Positions 1 through 10,659 are shown, counted from the stretch's first letter. The stretch is 64,000 bases of DNA from Angiostrongylus vasorum (GCA_018806985.1 JADANN010000146.1:124001-188000); one strand, 5' to 3'. Translations and numbers: made by a program. Notes: generated from the sequence alone by a model not told the origin.

Positions 1-70
1 TCTAGCCCCCAGAATTCCAGTTCTTCTTCGAATAGTGGGCCACAAACATTCGTTGGATAGTGGAGTTTGC
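1..70 (-). CDS. Shaw/Kv3-type potassium channel, third coding exon (T1 domain, partial)
   Basis: This is the end of the visible part of the gene; the exon leaves the window at base 1. After the acceptor AATTTAG it completes Gly and reads [20 protein letters not shown] followed by GL and the first two bases of the next codon. The His-x5-Cys spacing (HYPTNVC) is the first half of the zinc-binding HX5CX20CC motif found in non-Shaker (Shaw, Shab, Shal) T1 domains. The CC pair should lie just beyond the left edge. Together the three exons give about 88 residues of uninterrupted T1 domain. The membrane segments S1-S6 and pore must lie to the left of the window. Intron 2 (71-2425) holds two Penelope-type hammerhead repeats. 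Confidence 0.94.
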
Positions 71-1234
71 CTAAATTAAAAATGTAGGCGACGAAATGAC
101 CTCCATTCTCAAGACTTTAGATATATTCATCATTGGGGAAGAAAAGCGTGTGAAATTCATTCCGAAGTATTATTTTGTCTGGAAATCCGATTTTGTGTTG
201 AAACGCTTCAACGATTTATTCTTGAGATATTTAAGGTGCTAAGTGATTGCTGAAAAGGCAAAAACGGAAATTCCCTCGTTTCACCTCAGTTCGTTACCGG
301 CAACGACGGCATCGTAGGCAGCTTATGCCATTTCCCGCCGATAATTTCATGAATGGAAAAAAAGCGCACACTGAGGAGCAGATGCAGGAATTTATTGCTA
401 AGCTTAATGTTCCACAGTGTACAAGCCGAGTCCTATATCCATTTTTTTCACAACAACCGGACGAATAGCTTGCGCTATGATCTCATTTCAGAAACCTCAG
501 GAAGAGAATAACCTGACGAAAAGTTGTTCGTGTCCTGTCTCGAACGAGCCCCTCAGAAACTCTGGCACAGATAAGCGCAAATGGAGGACTTCTTGCTACC
601 GGTGAAGCTTACACGATGGCTAACACATTCGCAACAACGCGCGTTGATTTAAATGCGTATGATGCGAAAATCGTTGCCTTCAACTTCAAGCCTGCGTATC
701 TCAGGTCATATCAAACTTTTTGAAAATTTTGAATAAACAATTAAAATCTGCAAATCTTCTTCTACAGACTTTGGTTCTTTTCGTTTTACCTTGATGAAAT
801 TCTGATTTTGTGCAGATCATGGAACGTATTTTCCTTGTTTTTTTGCGTCCAGGCTCATGGTTCGAACCAGAGAGAAATTAAGCAAGCTGGATATTGTCTC
901 CATTTGGACGCAACTTCATTTTTAAACGCATCGTTGGCTTTTGTAGCAGTCGGGTTTGCACGAGAAATTCCAAAAACTTCTCCTTTTTAATTAAAAAAAT
1001 TTTTAATTAAAAAAATTTTTTCTATTATTTTAATCCAAAATAAATCTGAGATTGTGAGAATACTAGAGGGAAAAAAACTATGCGCTTTCTTCAGAAAAAA
1101 GAGCAACATCTTCTTTATAAGTCTGGAAAATTCTGAACTGCTCCATTACTTCATTGATGAAAATACAATCTTAATATCTCAAAAAGACCGACTTTCTATA
1201 AACCTCGGCATAGATAGTTGATTTATTTATTAAT

Positions 1235-1516
1235 GTGATCTTATAAACTGATCTTCTTTAGCTGATCCGAGGTTGGTATAGGTGTTCGTTGACGTTGTCG
1301 TTGCTGTTGGTGTTGTTTGTCGATGGCTGACGTTTCGGCGACTTCACCTTCCTGAGTTGTTACGAGTGGGACAGTCCCAGCACAGACGGTTCTGAGGAAG
1401 GCAAAATCGCCGAAACGTCAGCCATCGACAAACAACACCAACAACAACGACAACGTCTCAACGAACACCTATACCAACCTCGGATCAGCTAAAGAAGATC
1501 AGCTTATAAGATCACA
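1235..1516. mobile_element. Fold-back element with two opposed hammerhead motifs (family E)
   Basis: The two halves of this 280-bp block are reverse complements of each other. TGATCTTATAA... at the left is mirrored by ...TTATAAGATCA at the right, and GACGTTTCGGCGACTT is mirrored by the hammerhead-bearing right arm. Each arm has a CAA-rich tract (GTTGTTGTT or AACAACAACG). The right arm carries a core-intact hammerhead on the plus strand. The left arm carries a hammerhead with one core change on the minus strand. The layout fits two Penelope-like termini inserted head to head. The same design recurs at 49100-49460. Confidence 0.75.
1387..1424 (+). ncRNA. Small hammerhead ribozyme, core intact
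   Basis: The conserved core is complete: CUGAGGA at 1392-1398, GAAA at 1412-1415, then CGUC at 1416-1419. Stem II pairs GGC with GCC. Stem I pairs GGUU before the core with AGCC after the cleavage site (one G-U). Stem III is only the self-complementary ACGU, so cleavage would need two copies to pair. That is the known form of small dimeric hammerheads in Penelope-like elements. Predicted cleavage is after C1419. Confidence 0.7.
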
Positions 1517-1714
1517 TAAAATGGAAATACAATCGTCTGCTATACAAAACGAGCTTCGTTGCGTTTCCGTTTAAATTGGATTACTAGTACATGTTATGGG
1601 TAGTGGCCGGACTCGGTGGTGAAGAACCAGAGATTCCACTAAAAGCCGTTCAGTCGGTCAACACTGTTTTCACTGTACTTACCCTCATTGATAAGTTAAC
1701 GTGAAGCTGTTACC

Positions 1715-1980
1715 AAACATTTATTCAGCTAACGTTTCGACGTCTTCGACTTCACCACAAACGATGGCCCGAGTCGATGGTCCACAGTCGTTCGTCCTCG
1801 TGATCTGGGGTCTTCGTCGTCGTATCGAGTCGAATCTTCTTTAGTGGAGCACCACTCGAACAAAGTAACGGCGATGCACTTTTATACAGGACTTTGTTGT
1901 TGGCGGCAGTGATTGACCGTTGATGAACCTTTTCATTGCCCGAATAGTATGCGCCGTCAGCTGGCAATGCACAAACAAAT
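1715..1980 (-). mobile_element. Hammerhead-type Penelope-like repeat, degraded (family E)
   Basis: On the minus strand this is related to the copies at 44830, 55490 and 58850. It shares the ACTGTGGACCATCGACTCGG block and the final GAAACGTTAGC..AATAAAT tail. The 5' half of the hammerhead core (CUGANGA) is mutated, so the ribozyme should be dead. The GAAACGUU half is kept. Confidence 0.6.
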
Positions 1981-2425
1981 CAGGGTAGCTAAACCTATTC
2001 TCATCTGACGTGTGCTCATTGTCGTTTGTCTTTTTACTATTTGAACATACTCAGCTATCCCTAGAACTTTCGATCAAGCAACTACTGAACTAGATGTTAA
2101 TATTCAGACAAACTGTAGAAAAAAGGATATCATATGAAGTCGAAAATAAAGTGAAGGAAAAAACTCAGAGAAGTGATGCGTGACCACTTGTCTACTTGTC
2201 AGGCTTTTCGATTTATTTTTTGTTTTCGTTTCTTGTTTCATTCCTCTTTTTTCACAACTTATTTGCCATTTAGATCCTTACAGTTTTGAGTTTTCAGCAG
2301 GATATCTTCTGTGATCTGCCATTCTATCTATAAAATGTTATAAGTCTAAAGATACAAAAAGAATCTTGCTTGACAGTGGAGGGAAGGATCGTGGGAAAAA
2401 AAGCCATAAAAATTTTATTGCTTAC

Positions 2426-2526
2426 CTGTCCTATAATAGTTTAAAATCATTGAAAACACCCCAGGATGTCGATCAAAGAAGTATTCGTTCAGCACGGGGT
2501 CATAATTGGCAAGGTTCGGTGTTAAC
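2426..2526 (-). CDS. Shaw/Kv3-type potassium channel, second coding exon (T1 domain, middle)
   Basis: This exon continues the T1 domain without a break in phase. It completes the Arg codon and reads [20 protein letters not shown] followed by PGVF and ILNYYRT, the hallmark central block of Kv T1 domains. The match to Shaw-class channels is very close, with FFDRHPGVF and NYYRTG. The acceptor is ATTTCAG before 2526. The donor is ACAG|GTAAGC at 2426/2425, close to consensus. The exon is 101 bp and ends one base into a Gly codon that is completed by the exon at 1-70. Intron 1 (2527-3162) is 636 bp and shows no recognised repeat. No stop, frameshift or missing residue is visible, so the gene looks intact here. 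Confidence 0.94.
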
Positions 2527-3162
2527 CTGAAATTAATTTCAGATACTTCTACGAAGAAAAAAAGAAACGTCATGACATCAATAACCCAAAAAAACCCTCC
2601 AGAGATTACAAACGATGATTGCTTGCATAATGAAAAGTTACCAGATCAGAGACCGAGCTTTGTAATTGTGACCGAAGAATGGCAATCAGCTCAGCAGTTT
2701 TCCCATAGCAGCTCGTCCAAACAAGAAAGATAAAGACTATTCAAGTTCTTTTGTCAGAAAGAAACTGTATTAATTTCCAATAGTAATGGCATGAAGACTG
2801 ATTAGAACAAAAAGCTTAGACTTTTGAGTTAACGTAGTAGTTCAGTACAGTCCTGCATTTATGGGCTTCGTAGCCCAGGATGTTTAACCTTGCATTGCGT
2901 CAATAACTGTTGAAGCGTTTCAAGTTCTCATCTTCGCGCAAACACATTTCCAATTTCACCAACACGCCTCGAGATGTACTTCATGAAGGAAAGGAAGAGA
3001 TGCACTCACTCCTTCACATTTCCAAAACCGTAGGAAATAAATATTTGAACATCTCCTACGACAAAATCTTCTCTCAGAATCGAAGATGTGAAATTTCGAA
3101 CAACTTATCTTAAAACTTAAGAACTCAGCTAATTAGCAGTAAAGAATTAAATGAAGTCACAC

Positions 3163-3266
3163 CTGGATAGCCTGGTGGCAGGAATCTTCTTGAGCACATG
3201 TGTGTACGTTTCGTGTCTTATACCGCCGACATTGAGGATCACCCGATGTTCGGTGTCCATCCACGA
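3163..3266 (-). CDS. Shaw/Kv3-type potassium channel, first coding exon (start of T1 domain)
   Basis: This exon opens a voltage-gated K+ channel subunit that acts in the plasma membrane, mainly of excitable cells. Read on the minus strand it gives [19 protein letters not shown] and then [10 protein letters not shown], the start of the cytoplasmic T1 (BTB-like) tetramerisation domain. The [10 protein letters not shown] block is typical of Shaw/Kv3 channels. The acceptor TTTTTCTAG ends at 3267 and the donor CCAG|GTGTGA is at 3163/3162. The ATG at 3260-3258 lies 6 nt inside the exon, at the position where Drosophila Shaw also begins its MDxExRV segment, so I take it as the start. The exon ends two bases into an Arg codon that is completed in phase by the exon at 2426-2526. 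The upstream frame also reads Ser-Trp, so an extra 5' exon is possible. Which nematode paralogue this is cannot be decided here. Confidence 0.93.
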
Positions 3267-3280
3267 CTAGAAAAAGAATG
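3267..3280 (-). promoter_or_regulatory. Acceptor at the Shaw 5' end: candidate trans-splice site
   Basis: A T-rich acceptor ending TTTTTCTAG sits 6 nt upstream of the presumed start ATG. In nematodes a spliced leader is commonly joined a few bases before the start codon, so this may be the mRNA 5' end. An ordinary cis-intron from an undetected 5' exon is the alternative. No SL RNA gene is seen in the window. Confidence 0.5.
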
Positions 3281-3732
3281 AAATTCAACAAATTATCCAA
3301 CAAATTATACAAAATCGCATTAGCAAATTCTCTTCCTCTTTCTCCCTCCTTTTTCCCCCCTCTCCCTCGCTGCCTCTCTCAGCCTTATATCGTGGAAAGA
3401 ACAGCACAGAAATTGCAAGAAAACTGAAAATCATGGAAAATGAAGTAGTAACACATAAGGGACAAAACAATCTGCTAAGAAATATGCAAGGCGTCATAAA
3501 AAAAAGTTAGCGAGATGAAAAAAAAGAAAAAGAAAGATAGACATATAGAATTGTTGGCTAGCCTTGTAAAACTCGGCAAAGCACGGTTGACTTACTTTAA
3601 CAAAAAAATCACATAAAATCCGAAGAATACAATTTTTAACGCGGTTTCAACAGTTAAAGAAACAGTTTGAAACCAATTTTTAACGCGGTTTCAAAAAGAT
3701 ATTTTAAGAAATTATGCCCCCTAGCTAGAAAC

Positions 3733-4014
3733 CGGGCGGGTTCGGCGCAGTGGTTCGAGACGCTACGGCGACACACATGTGGAATCGATCCCCGCGCCCA
3801 TGGCCCACCAAGCTCTCTATGCCTCCGGAATCGGCAAATTAGTAACAGACTTGTCTGGGAGGATAGCAGCACTGACTCGATACATCGGCAGGCCACCGTG
3901 AGACATTGTAAAGGCCAGATATGCCTTCAATCACCTCTAACCATACCCAATGAAGTTGAATGCATAGCACATCCCTCAGGGATTGATCAAAGCCCAGAGA
4001 TTTATCCTTTTTTA
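3733..4014 (+). mobile_element. Family A tRNA-derived SINE
   Basis: Nearly full-length copy. Box A is TTCGGCGCAGTGG and box B is GGAATCGATCCC. It is followed by the shared core (CTCCGG..TCGGCAAATT, then GACTTGTCTGGGAGG) and the A tail (AGATATGC..TTCAATCACC, CATCCCTCAGGGATTGATCA). It lies between the Shaw start and the exon-like segment at 4100-4237. Confidence 0.88.
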
Positions 4015-4099
4015 TGCTCTGGGTTTGAAAGTATGTAACGGACTGAAATGTTGATGATAAAGAGCAGATTCTCTAGTGAAATCGTGGACCAGAAAGGAA

Positions 4100-4237
4100 T
4101 CAAATGAAAGTAAATATCAACTGGATCTTCCCATCGGTCTGAAACACGACGAAATGAACGCCTTCCATAGTTTCCTTAGAATCCCTAAGAATTCCATACT
4201 GAAGGTCGTGCACAATTACTCGAATTAACGAGTCTGT
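4100..4237 (-). CDS. Candidate terminal exon of an unidentified gene
   Basis: On the minus strand an acceptor CCTGCAG at 4238 is followed by 45 open codons and a TGA at 4102-4100. The peptide includes HDLQYGILRDSKETMEGVHF and then VVFQTDGK. It is not in any repeat family seen here. Its stop lies about 830 bp upstream of the Shaw acceptor on the same strand, so an upstream neighbour in tandem is conceivable. I do not recognise the family. The call rests on the open frame, a splice-like border and a protein-like composition, and chance is not excluded. Confidence 0.33.
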   Translation of the reverse strand, partial: TDSLIRVIVHDLQYGILRDSKETMEGVHFVVFQTDGKIQLIFTFI

Positions 4238-4829
4238 CTGCAGGAATGTTGGAGGTTTAGCGCAATTTCTATCCTATTGGCGTTTTGCTACGACAAAAGT
4301 TTTGTGAGAAGGAAGAAACGTCTTTAGGTTTAAAGAAAAGAAAGAATGGAAAAATAGCCGCAAATAAGGATGGTGAGAAAATATAGAGTGATCGTCAATG
4401 GGTAACACGTTTGAATGAAAGGCCGCAAAACCAATTGGCAGTACGAAAACGAAAATGAAAAGTGGAATGGACGAGAAGAAAAATGAGATATGCAAAAAAC
4501 AAGCTAAAGGAAACGAAAGTACGAGTTTCGGAAAAAAAGGTTGGTACTGATTAGGTTTTTGCGGTTAACGTAGTGAGCCTAATTGCGCTACATAAATGCT
4601 TTAAAGGCCTCGGCACCAAAAAAATAACCAGCCAGTAAAAACGTTTGGTCCTGATCATCGACATGGAGACAATGAATGACAAGCGCTGAACAATCTTCCG
4701 ATTGGCTTCTGAGTCTGTTCAGCAGCAAATTTTTTGTGCTAACAAGGAACGCAAATTAGAAATGTCAGCGCTCCACTTAATGCAGCGTCAATTTCAAATT
4801 CACGCAGATTGCCTTAGGCGTCGTCCATA

Positions 4830-5060
4830 CCCACCATCGTCGCCGTCGGCCTCTACCGCCGCCGTCGGCCTCCACCGTTGCCGTGGGCTCCACTGCCTCC
4901 GTCGTCCATCGATGTCTCCCTCACATTGGCCACTCTTCGCTATTGCATTTAATAACAATCGAGAAACGCCGAAGACAATCATGCACAGTTTCTGAAGAAG
5001 GCGAAGTCACCAAAACGTAGGCCATCGAGTATCAAGGACATTGGATAAGAACTTCCCACT
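4830..5060 (+). mobile_element. Hammerhead-type Penelope-like remnant (family E)
   Basis: A GC-rich stretch of CCGCCGTCGGCC-like triplets (4830-4910) is followed by a hammerhead relic. CUGAAGA starts at about 4993, and stem II is GGCG/CACC. GAAA has become AAAA, so activity is unlikely. The flank contains AAAAGTCGGTCTTTC, which also occurs beside other family-E copies. Confidence 0.5.
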
Positions 5061-5904
5061 GGCTGAACAGGGGTAATTCGTAAGACTTAAATAAATTATT
5101 TATTTACGTTGAGCTCTATTAAAAGTCGGTCTTTCGAATTACTAAACAAACAGTTAATATTCTATTTCTAGAAGTTTAGAAACCCGAAGAAGTAGATGAA
5201 GTGCGTCTACGGGCATCATATTTAATTGAGTCTTCAACTCTGAATCCTCCCTTCTTCGAACCACTACCGAGATATTGGATTAAGACAAGGACATGAATAA
5301 AAAACAAATCTGCTCAAACCGTCACCGTTTGGCTCTATCGAACAGGTTTTGTGAAAACAGCTTGACTAATCGGAAAATATTTTGATAAGAGGAAAGATCG
5401 ATCATCTTCTTCAGTATCCATCACAAAGTGCTCAAATACGACTCCACTCCACTTAGAGATGAACAACAAGACGAAAAAAAATGTTGGCATCTAGTCGCGC
5501 TGGTTAATTTTTAGTCAAGATTAAATGAGATAGCACCAATCCCTCTAGGTCACAACAGGATTGAGTCCGAGCGCTCTTTGGGTTCCATTTAATTCATCGA
5601 AGACAAGGCGTATTTAACCCAGATCGAAATGATATGACACTGATGAAATACTATCACAAAAATCAACCATGCCCTTTAAGGAAAAGTTCGGAAGGGAGAT
5701 GTTCACTAAGAAAGTAGTGAATTTAGTAGTAGAAAATTACTGGCAAATGAATGAAGACGAGAGAGCAATATTTATAAAACCTCCTGTTCTGTTCGCCATA
5801 TAGTACAGTAATCGCTTCAGTAGCAGGATCAGAACACCTATATCGTAGAGTGATACACTGCGATAAGAGCACATTTACCGGGAGATTGAATAAGCTTAGC
5901 CTGG

Positions 5905-6165
5905 GTATACAGCAGTGGCTAGAGTTGCTCTGCAATACACACGTAGTCGTTAGTTCGCTTCCTCGTCACGGACCCCCCAAGCCTTCCATCACTCCGGGAT
6001 CAGGAAATTTGGACCAAATTCGTCTGAGAGGTTAAGAGCACTGATTTGGTTTATCATTACGCCCCTAGGGGACATTATGTAAGCCAGTTGTTCATTCAAC
6101 CACCTCTAATATGCTTGTGGAGTTGAATACATGACGCACCTCTCCCTCAGGGACTGGTCAACACT
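5905..6165 (+). mobile_element. Family A SINE, diverged
   Basis: The head (ACAGCAGTGGCTAGAG) is degraded. The core CCAAGCCTTCCATCACTCCGG and the tail CTCCCTCAGGGACTGGTCAA are still clear. Confidence 0.7.
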
Positions 6166-6849
6166 TCATTCCTCTTATTCTTCAATCGAGCAAGAAATCA
6201 CAAATTGTTCGAAATATAGCAAATCAAGCATAATTAAGTATTCAAGTGGCTAGATAATAAGTTAGTCGACTTGTTATAAAACCAACTGCTACTCCACTAC
6301 TCAATGACTTCGCTCTGTTATTGTCAAACAATAAGGATTCGACTACTTTTTAACCTTTGAAAATGGACCTCCATAGATATTTTTCCACATAAGAATCGCG
6401 GTTCTCTTTTTTCCCAAGTGAGACCAAAGTCAGGAAATCAAGCCCTCCGAATCAAACTTCTAAACACTCCTACCGAAACGTGACATGTGAATACGACAGA
6501 AGCTAAAGCCATGAACATGTGACAATTGAAAATCATTTTTGTGAGCTTCAAATTAAGCAAAGCTAAAAAGATGCACCAATAATGTGGTGCAAAAACCCAG
6601 CTTTTCATATGAAAGTGGATGGATTTATTGGATGTTTTTTCTCGTTTCTTTGTCACTTCCAGAAATGAGGTCATAAAATTTCCAAGGATGAGCTTGAAAG
6701 TAGAAAACGAACTTAATTAACACCAATTTCCAATACGTTTCTGTTCAGCAAGGATATTTGTCTTCATATAGCCAGTTCATTATCCTACGGAACATAAGAC
6801 CTCATCAGCACTTCCGGATTTTTGTAAAAACGAAAAAAAAAGATGAAAT

Positions 6850-7125
6850 CTTGGTCGTTGATTAATCCTTTAAGAAGACGGCATGCAACCAACTCCATGA
6901 GATGAGTATATATAAATTTGGCCTATACAATGACTTACATGCGTCTACCTGATACACGTGAACCAGGAGCACTATTTTTCCGTTCTCCCAAGTAACTTGA
7001 ACAAATTGTTAGATCGTGGAGGGATGAGGGGTTGGTTAACCCAGGGCACAGGATCGAACCATCGACCAGATATGTGTTGCAGGACACCACTAAACACTGC
7101 CACTAGTAACTCAATAAGAGTGAGG
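6850..7125 (-). mobile_element. Family A SINE, diverged
   Basis: Reverse copy. The tail complement (GTTGATTAATCC, ATATAAATTTGGCC) comes first. The core complement GGAGGGATGAGGGGTTGGTT follows. The box B complement GGATCGAACCATCGACC comes last. Confidence 0.6.
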
Positions 7126-7484
7126 CATATTTACCAATAAGATAGATAGTTTTAATGGAATCTTGAGCCAATAGATTCTATGGTATGAATACAGTCAGGA
7201 CTATTTCAACATGGTTGTGATTCCTTAACTCCGACGATAATTGTGACTTCATTATAACCGAAAGACTAGCTATTAGAAGAAATACGACCAGTTTTCATGG
7301 TTTTGCCACAGGTGGAATAAGCGATTATAAAAATTCCCTTGAAAATCTTACAATAGCGAGATTGGATGACGCTACTGCCTAAAGTGTTAAGATTTTCTTG
7401 ACAAAGCGGAGACATTTTGACAAGCATGTAATTAAATGTCTCGAATAGAGATGAAATGATTTTTTGCTCTGTAAAGAAAAAAGA

Positions 7485-7600
7485 TGTTCACCATCCACAA
7501 ACACTGGACCTAATTTTTCCAACGGAATTTCGCCATATTAAGTCTTTGCGTTGTCCTCGATCAACTGCTTGATCAATCGCAAAAATGGCTTTCATTCTGG
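7485..7600. other. Unassigned unique segment
   Basis: On the minus strand an acceptor-like CTTGCCTCCAG is followed by 29 open codons starting with ATG. No family is recognised. The surrounding 7140-7930 holds nothing else I can support. Confidence 0.15.
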
Positions 7601-7929
7601 AGGCAAGAAAAGCAGTAAATCTTAAATTAATCCACAAGTGCTCGCCTCTGTTCATGGTCGAGATCAAAAAGTTTTAGCACGACTATCTTCTGTAGGACTC
7701 CAGGATTTCGGAAAGAACTATACTCAGCTAACATTTAGTACCTTAGTAAAGATGAGAAGTAACATATTCGAGATGCACCAGAACTGCCACATGGATCCAC
7801 AACCTCCATGCATGAAGTTTGTACAACAATGAATCCAATAAAGGAAGTGCTGTGGTCCGAGCAACATATCCCGGGGGTTCATCTATATTCCTAGTCCAAT
7901 AACGGAGTGAAAAAAAAGTGCTGGGACCC

Positions 7930-8215
7930 TCATTACCCATTATCACGAGTACTGTGCTAGTTCGACCCCGCTCGGGCCCAACAATCCTCTCATTCCATCG
8001 AGGTCAAGAATTGGTACCAGACTTGCATGGGAAAGATTCGTACTTTGCTATCCAAGTGGTAACGCTCTAACCTTCCTATCTCAAGAGTTCAAGGAAGATC
8101 GACTCGACCAGCATTCAAAGATATCCATGACGAAAGGAAATCCTAAAGCATTAGCCGAACCCACACGAAAAAAAGTTGGAAGGCGTTCTATGATGGAGGC
8201 GAGGGAATGAATTGA
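7930..8215 (+). mobile_element. Family C tRNA-headed SINE, diverged
   Basis: Box B is AGTTCGACCCC. The core is CTCATTCCATCGAGG, then GGTACCAGACTTGCATGGGA. The C tail has CAGCATTCAAAGATATCCATG and a run resembling GGAGGCGAGGGAA. Confidence 0.65.
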
Positions 8216-8624
8216 ATAAAAGAAGCGGTAGTTTCCGCATAGTTGAATTGAAAGACGGGCTCGTGTAAAACAAAAATTGAAAATAACCAAGTACTTCTTC
8301 ACAATATTTAACGCTTTCTTTATATCCTTAGCAGCAAATCCCCTGTCCGTAAACTAAAAGACTCGCGTAATTTTCAAGAATAATTTAAACGCTTTCAAAT
8401 GCACAGATATTCTGCATTGCCTTCATTTCTGTTTCTTTTTTTCTTCGACGACGTCCTCGTGCTCTCGTTCTTGTTCCAGTCCTCCCCATATAAAATTTAT
8501 TCGCTAATGAGCTAGGCGATTCAGTCAAAAGAGCAGGAAACGAAAAACGGGTGTTTCAAAAAAGTGTTTCTTGCCACATCCAAACGTTTTTCTGTTCTTA
8601 TTTACCTGATATTTGAATGGTTCG
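8216..8624. other. No gene recognised
   Basis: Unique AT-rich sequence with a pyrimidine-rich patch near 8430-8460. Nothing is supported. Confidence 0.5.
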
Positions 8625-8985
8625 TCGTTACTGGTTGTGCAGGCCGCAGCATAATCTCCATCTTTCAGAGATTTGCTGGCTAAGCCATTGTGTTTCCCTG
8701 GAATGCCGAGGACGGCCTGGCTAAAGTCTGCCTCAGGTCTTCACCACCACAGGCAGTCGCAGCCTTTGTGGATCAGGGAGGGAGATTTGCCACCGTGCCA
8801 CTTTGATACCAGGACGGTGGTGGATCTTGGTATTGGCTTACTCTTAGCTAGGCTTCCTGATGAAAACGCCGGGCTCGTTCTCAGCTTCGGAGACCCTACC
8901 AGGGGGATGAATCCCCCGCTGTACATCGCAGTCCAACACCCAGGGAACGCCTCCTAGCCATGATGAGGCGGTAAATTGTTGGGAG
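8625..8985 (-). repeat. Family D interspersed repeat
   Basis: Full-length reverse copy (sense taken as the 31.75-kb copy). It starts with the complement of ACAACCAGTGA and ends with the complement of the GGTTTACCGCCTCATCGTGG block. Open frames of 94 and 61 codons cross it on both strands, but equivalent frames are not kept at the same place in other copies. Confidence 0.8.
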
Positions 8986-10125
8986 GCTTTTTCTGTTCGG
9001 TAAAACAAAAAAGAAAAATTGAGAAAAAGCTAATGACCTAACAACGAACTACTAATGGACAGACATAAAATTCCAATCCAGCAAGGCTGCTATTCATCTC
9101 AATTTGATTGATGGAGAGTGCATCAAGTTGTGGACAAATTCCAGTGAATGCGACAGAGGTCTCGTTCCGACGTTCAAAAAAAAAGCCCCTCACTTTAATG
9201 AGACACACCGATAAACGCCAAATTTTACGAAATCGAAGCAGTTAATCATAGAGGTTATGAGCAGGGGGAGGGGGTTATAAGGGGTGTGGGGGGTGTGAGA
9301 AAGGGATATAAAGGATGGATATGAGAAAAACCTGTTGAAATAACTTCTTCCCCAAACTAGTCACACAGTATAGACTTTAAATAAATCAATGCATTAACTG
9401 GAGGCACTGATTTTCTCTTTACCACCACCTATGTGAATAGAAAATGTGCAGAATCTCCTGTCATATCTTTTGGTGTTCATCTACAAAACGTAGCCCAGTG
9501 AACATGGAATCAAACCCTCTCTACCGTCAAATTCGACGATACAGCCTTGGGTGACCGCTACGTATTGGTCTCAATTCGTATGTCCGATGGTTAATGGAGT
9601 GCATATTTTGCCTATGCAACCACTTCTACCAAGTCAGACCATGTGTATCTTAGACGGAACACCGAACCTATGTTCCATATGGACCCTAACATAGAAGTAG
9701 GGACTCTTGGTAGCTATATAGCTATTTTCGTCTATGTTTTCGAATTAAATATTGGATGGCAACGATGTGATAATCCGACGACGATTATTGTTGTTCTGCT
9801 CCTTGGCAGGAGGATCATTTCTGCCTACGAAAGTCGCCGACTGTTTGTCAATGAGAAAGTGCTTGACTATTATGACGACTTTTAGTCAGTCAGGTGGATG
9901 GGCGTTCGATTAAATTACTAAATTATGCAACTATTTACTCAGTTGAGAAGAAAATAGGTGAAGAAAAACGGCTCATTGAAGAGCATTAAATTTTACAGCT
10001 GCTGACTACTTTACCTTCCTAGAAAAATTTTGCAAATCGGAAAAAAAATCAGAAGGAACTGGTTGCAGAGGAATAAATTCGTATCACACCAGCATTTCAT
10101 TTAAAGAAAAAAGTAAAAAAAGAGG
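8986..10125. other. Mostly unique DNA with a G-rich tract
   Basis: No gene is recognised. An 80-codon frame at 9643-9885 looks random. 9500-9640 weakly resembles a decayed tRNA-headed repeat (GGGTTTGATTCCATG on the minus strand). The G-run cluster at 9264-9293 is listed separately. Confidence 0.4.
9264..9293 (+). other. Potential G-quadruplex
   Basis: Four G-runs of 5, 5, 4 and 6 lie within 30 bases, separated by short loops of 1, 6 and 3 bases. This fits the usual quadruplex pattern. It is isolated from genes and repeats. Confidence 0.55.
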
Positions 10126-10129
10126 AAAA

Positions 10130-10403
10130 GATAAAGCTCTCGGTGTTGATCAATCCCTGAGGGATGCGCCATGCATTCGACTTCATTAAGCATCGTTAGA
10201 GGTGATTGAATGCATATCTGGCTTTTACAATGACTCGCGTTGGCCTACCGTTGTATAGAACCAGTGTTACTATCCCCCCCCCCAGACAAGTATGACACCA
10301 ATTTGCCGACGCCGGAGGGATGGAGGGCTTGGTGGGCCATGGGCGCCGGGATCGATTCCACGTGTTCGCAAGGCGCATCCAACCACTGCATCACACGCCC
10401 TCC
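10130..10403 (-). mobile_element. Family A SINE
   Basis: Full-length reverse copy, opening with the tail complement TTGATCAATCCCTGAGGGAT and ending with the head complement CACTGCATCACACGCCC. A run of nine or more C sits in the middle at 10267-10275. Confidence 0.88.
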
Positions 10404-10659
10404 TTTAAAAAAAGAAAGAATAGAAAGAAAAAATTCCCTTGCTAATTTCCTTATGCACTGGTTCCAGAAATTCCTGCGGAACATCTTGAAATCAGTATCG
10501 TAATTTTTTCGTTTGTATTTTTTAAACAAATGCTTTCAACAAAGAGGTGATTCCATTTCCCTTGTTTCATTCCAAACGATGTTTCGACTAAAGTATTCAC
10601 TGTGCGGATTTTCTCCAACAATGTCGTTTTCGCGACATGGCTCTTCGTTGTCGCCTTAT

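Larger units (their letters stand above)
71..2425. other. Shaw intron 2 (2.36 kb)
   Basis: The intron lies between the two T1 exons. It holds the fold-back hammerhead element at 1235-1516 and a degraded inverted family-E copy at 1715-1980. The stretch 247-720 has a weak plus-strand open frame rich in Arg and Lys that I do not recognise. An imperfect AT palindrome lies near 985-1020. No other feature is supported. Confidence 0.8.

Noticed and set aside
8600..8616. Splice-donor-like GTAAATAAG on the minus strand next to 8610
   Set aside because: It is the edge of the family D copy that starts at about 8625, so the preceding open frame is repeat sequence.
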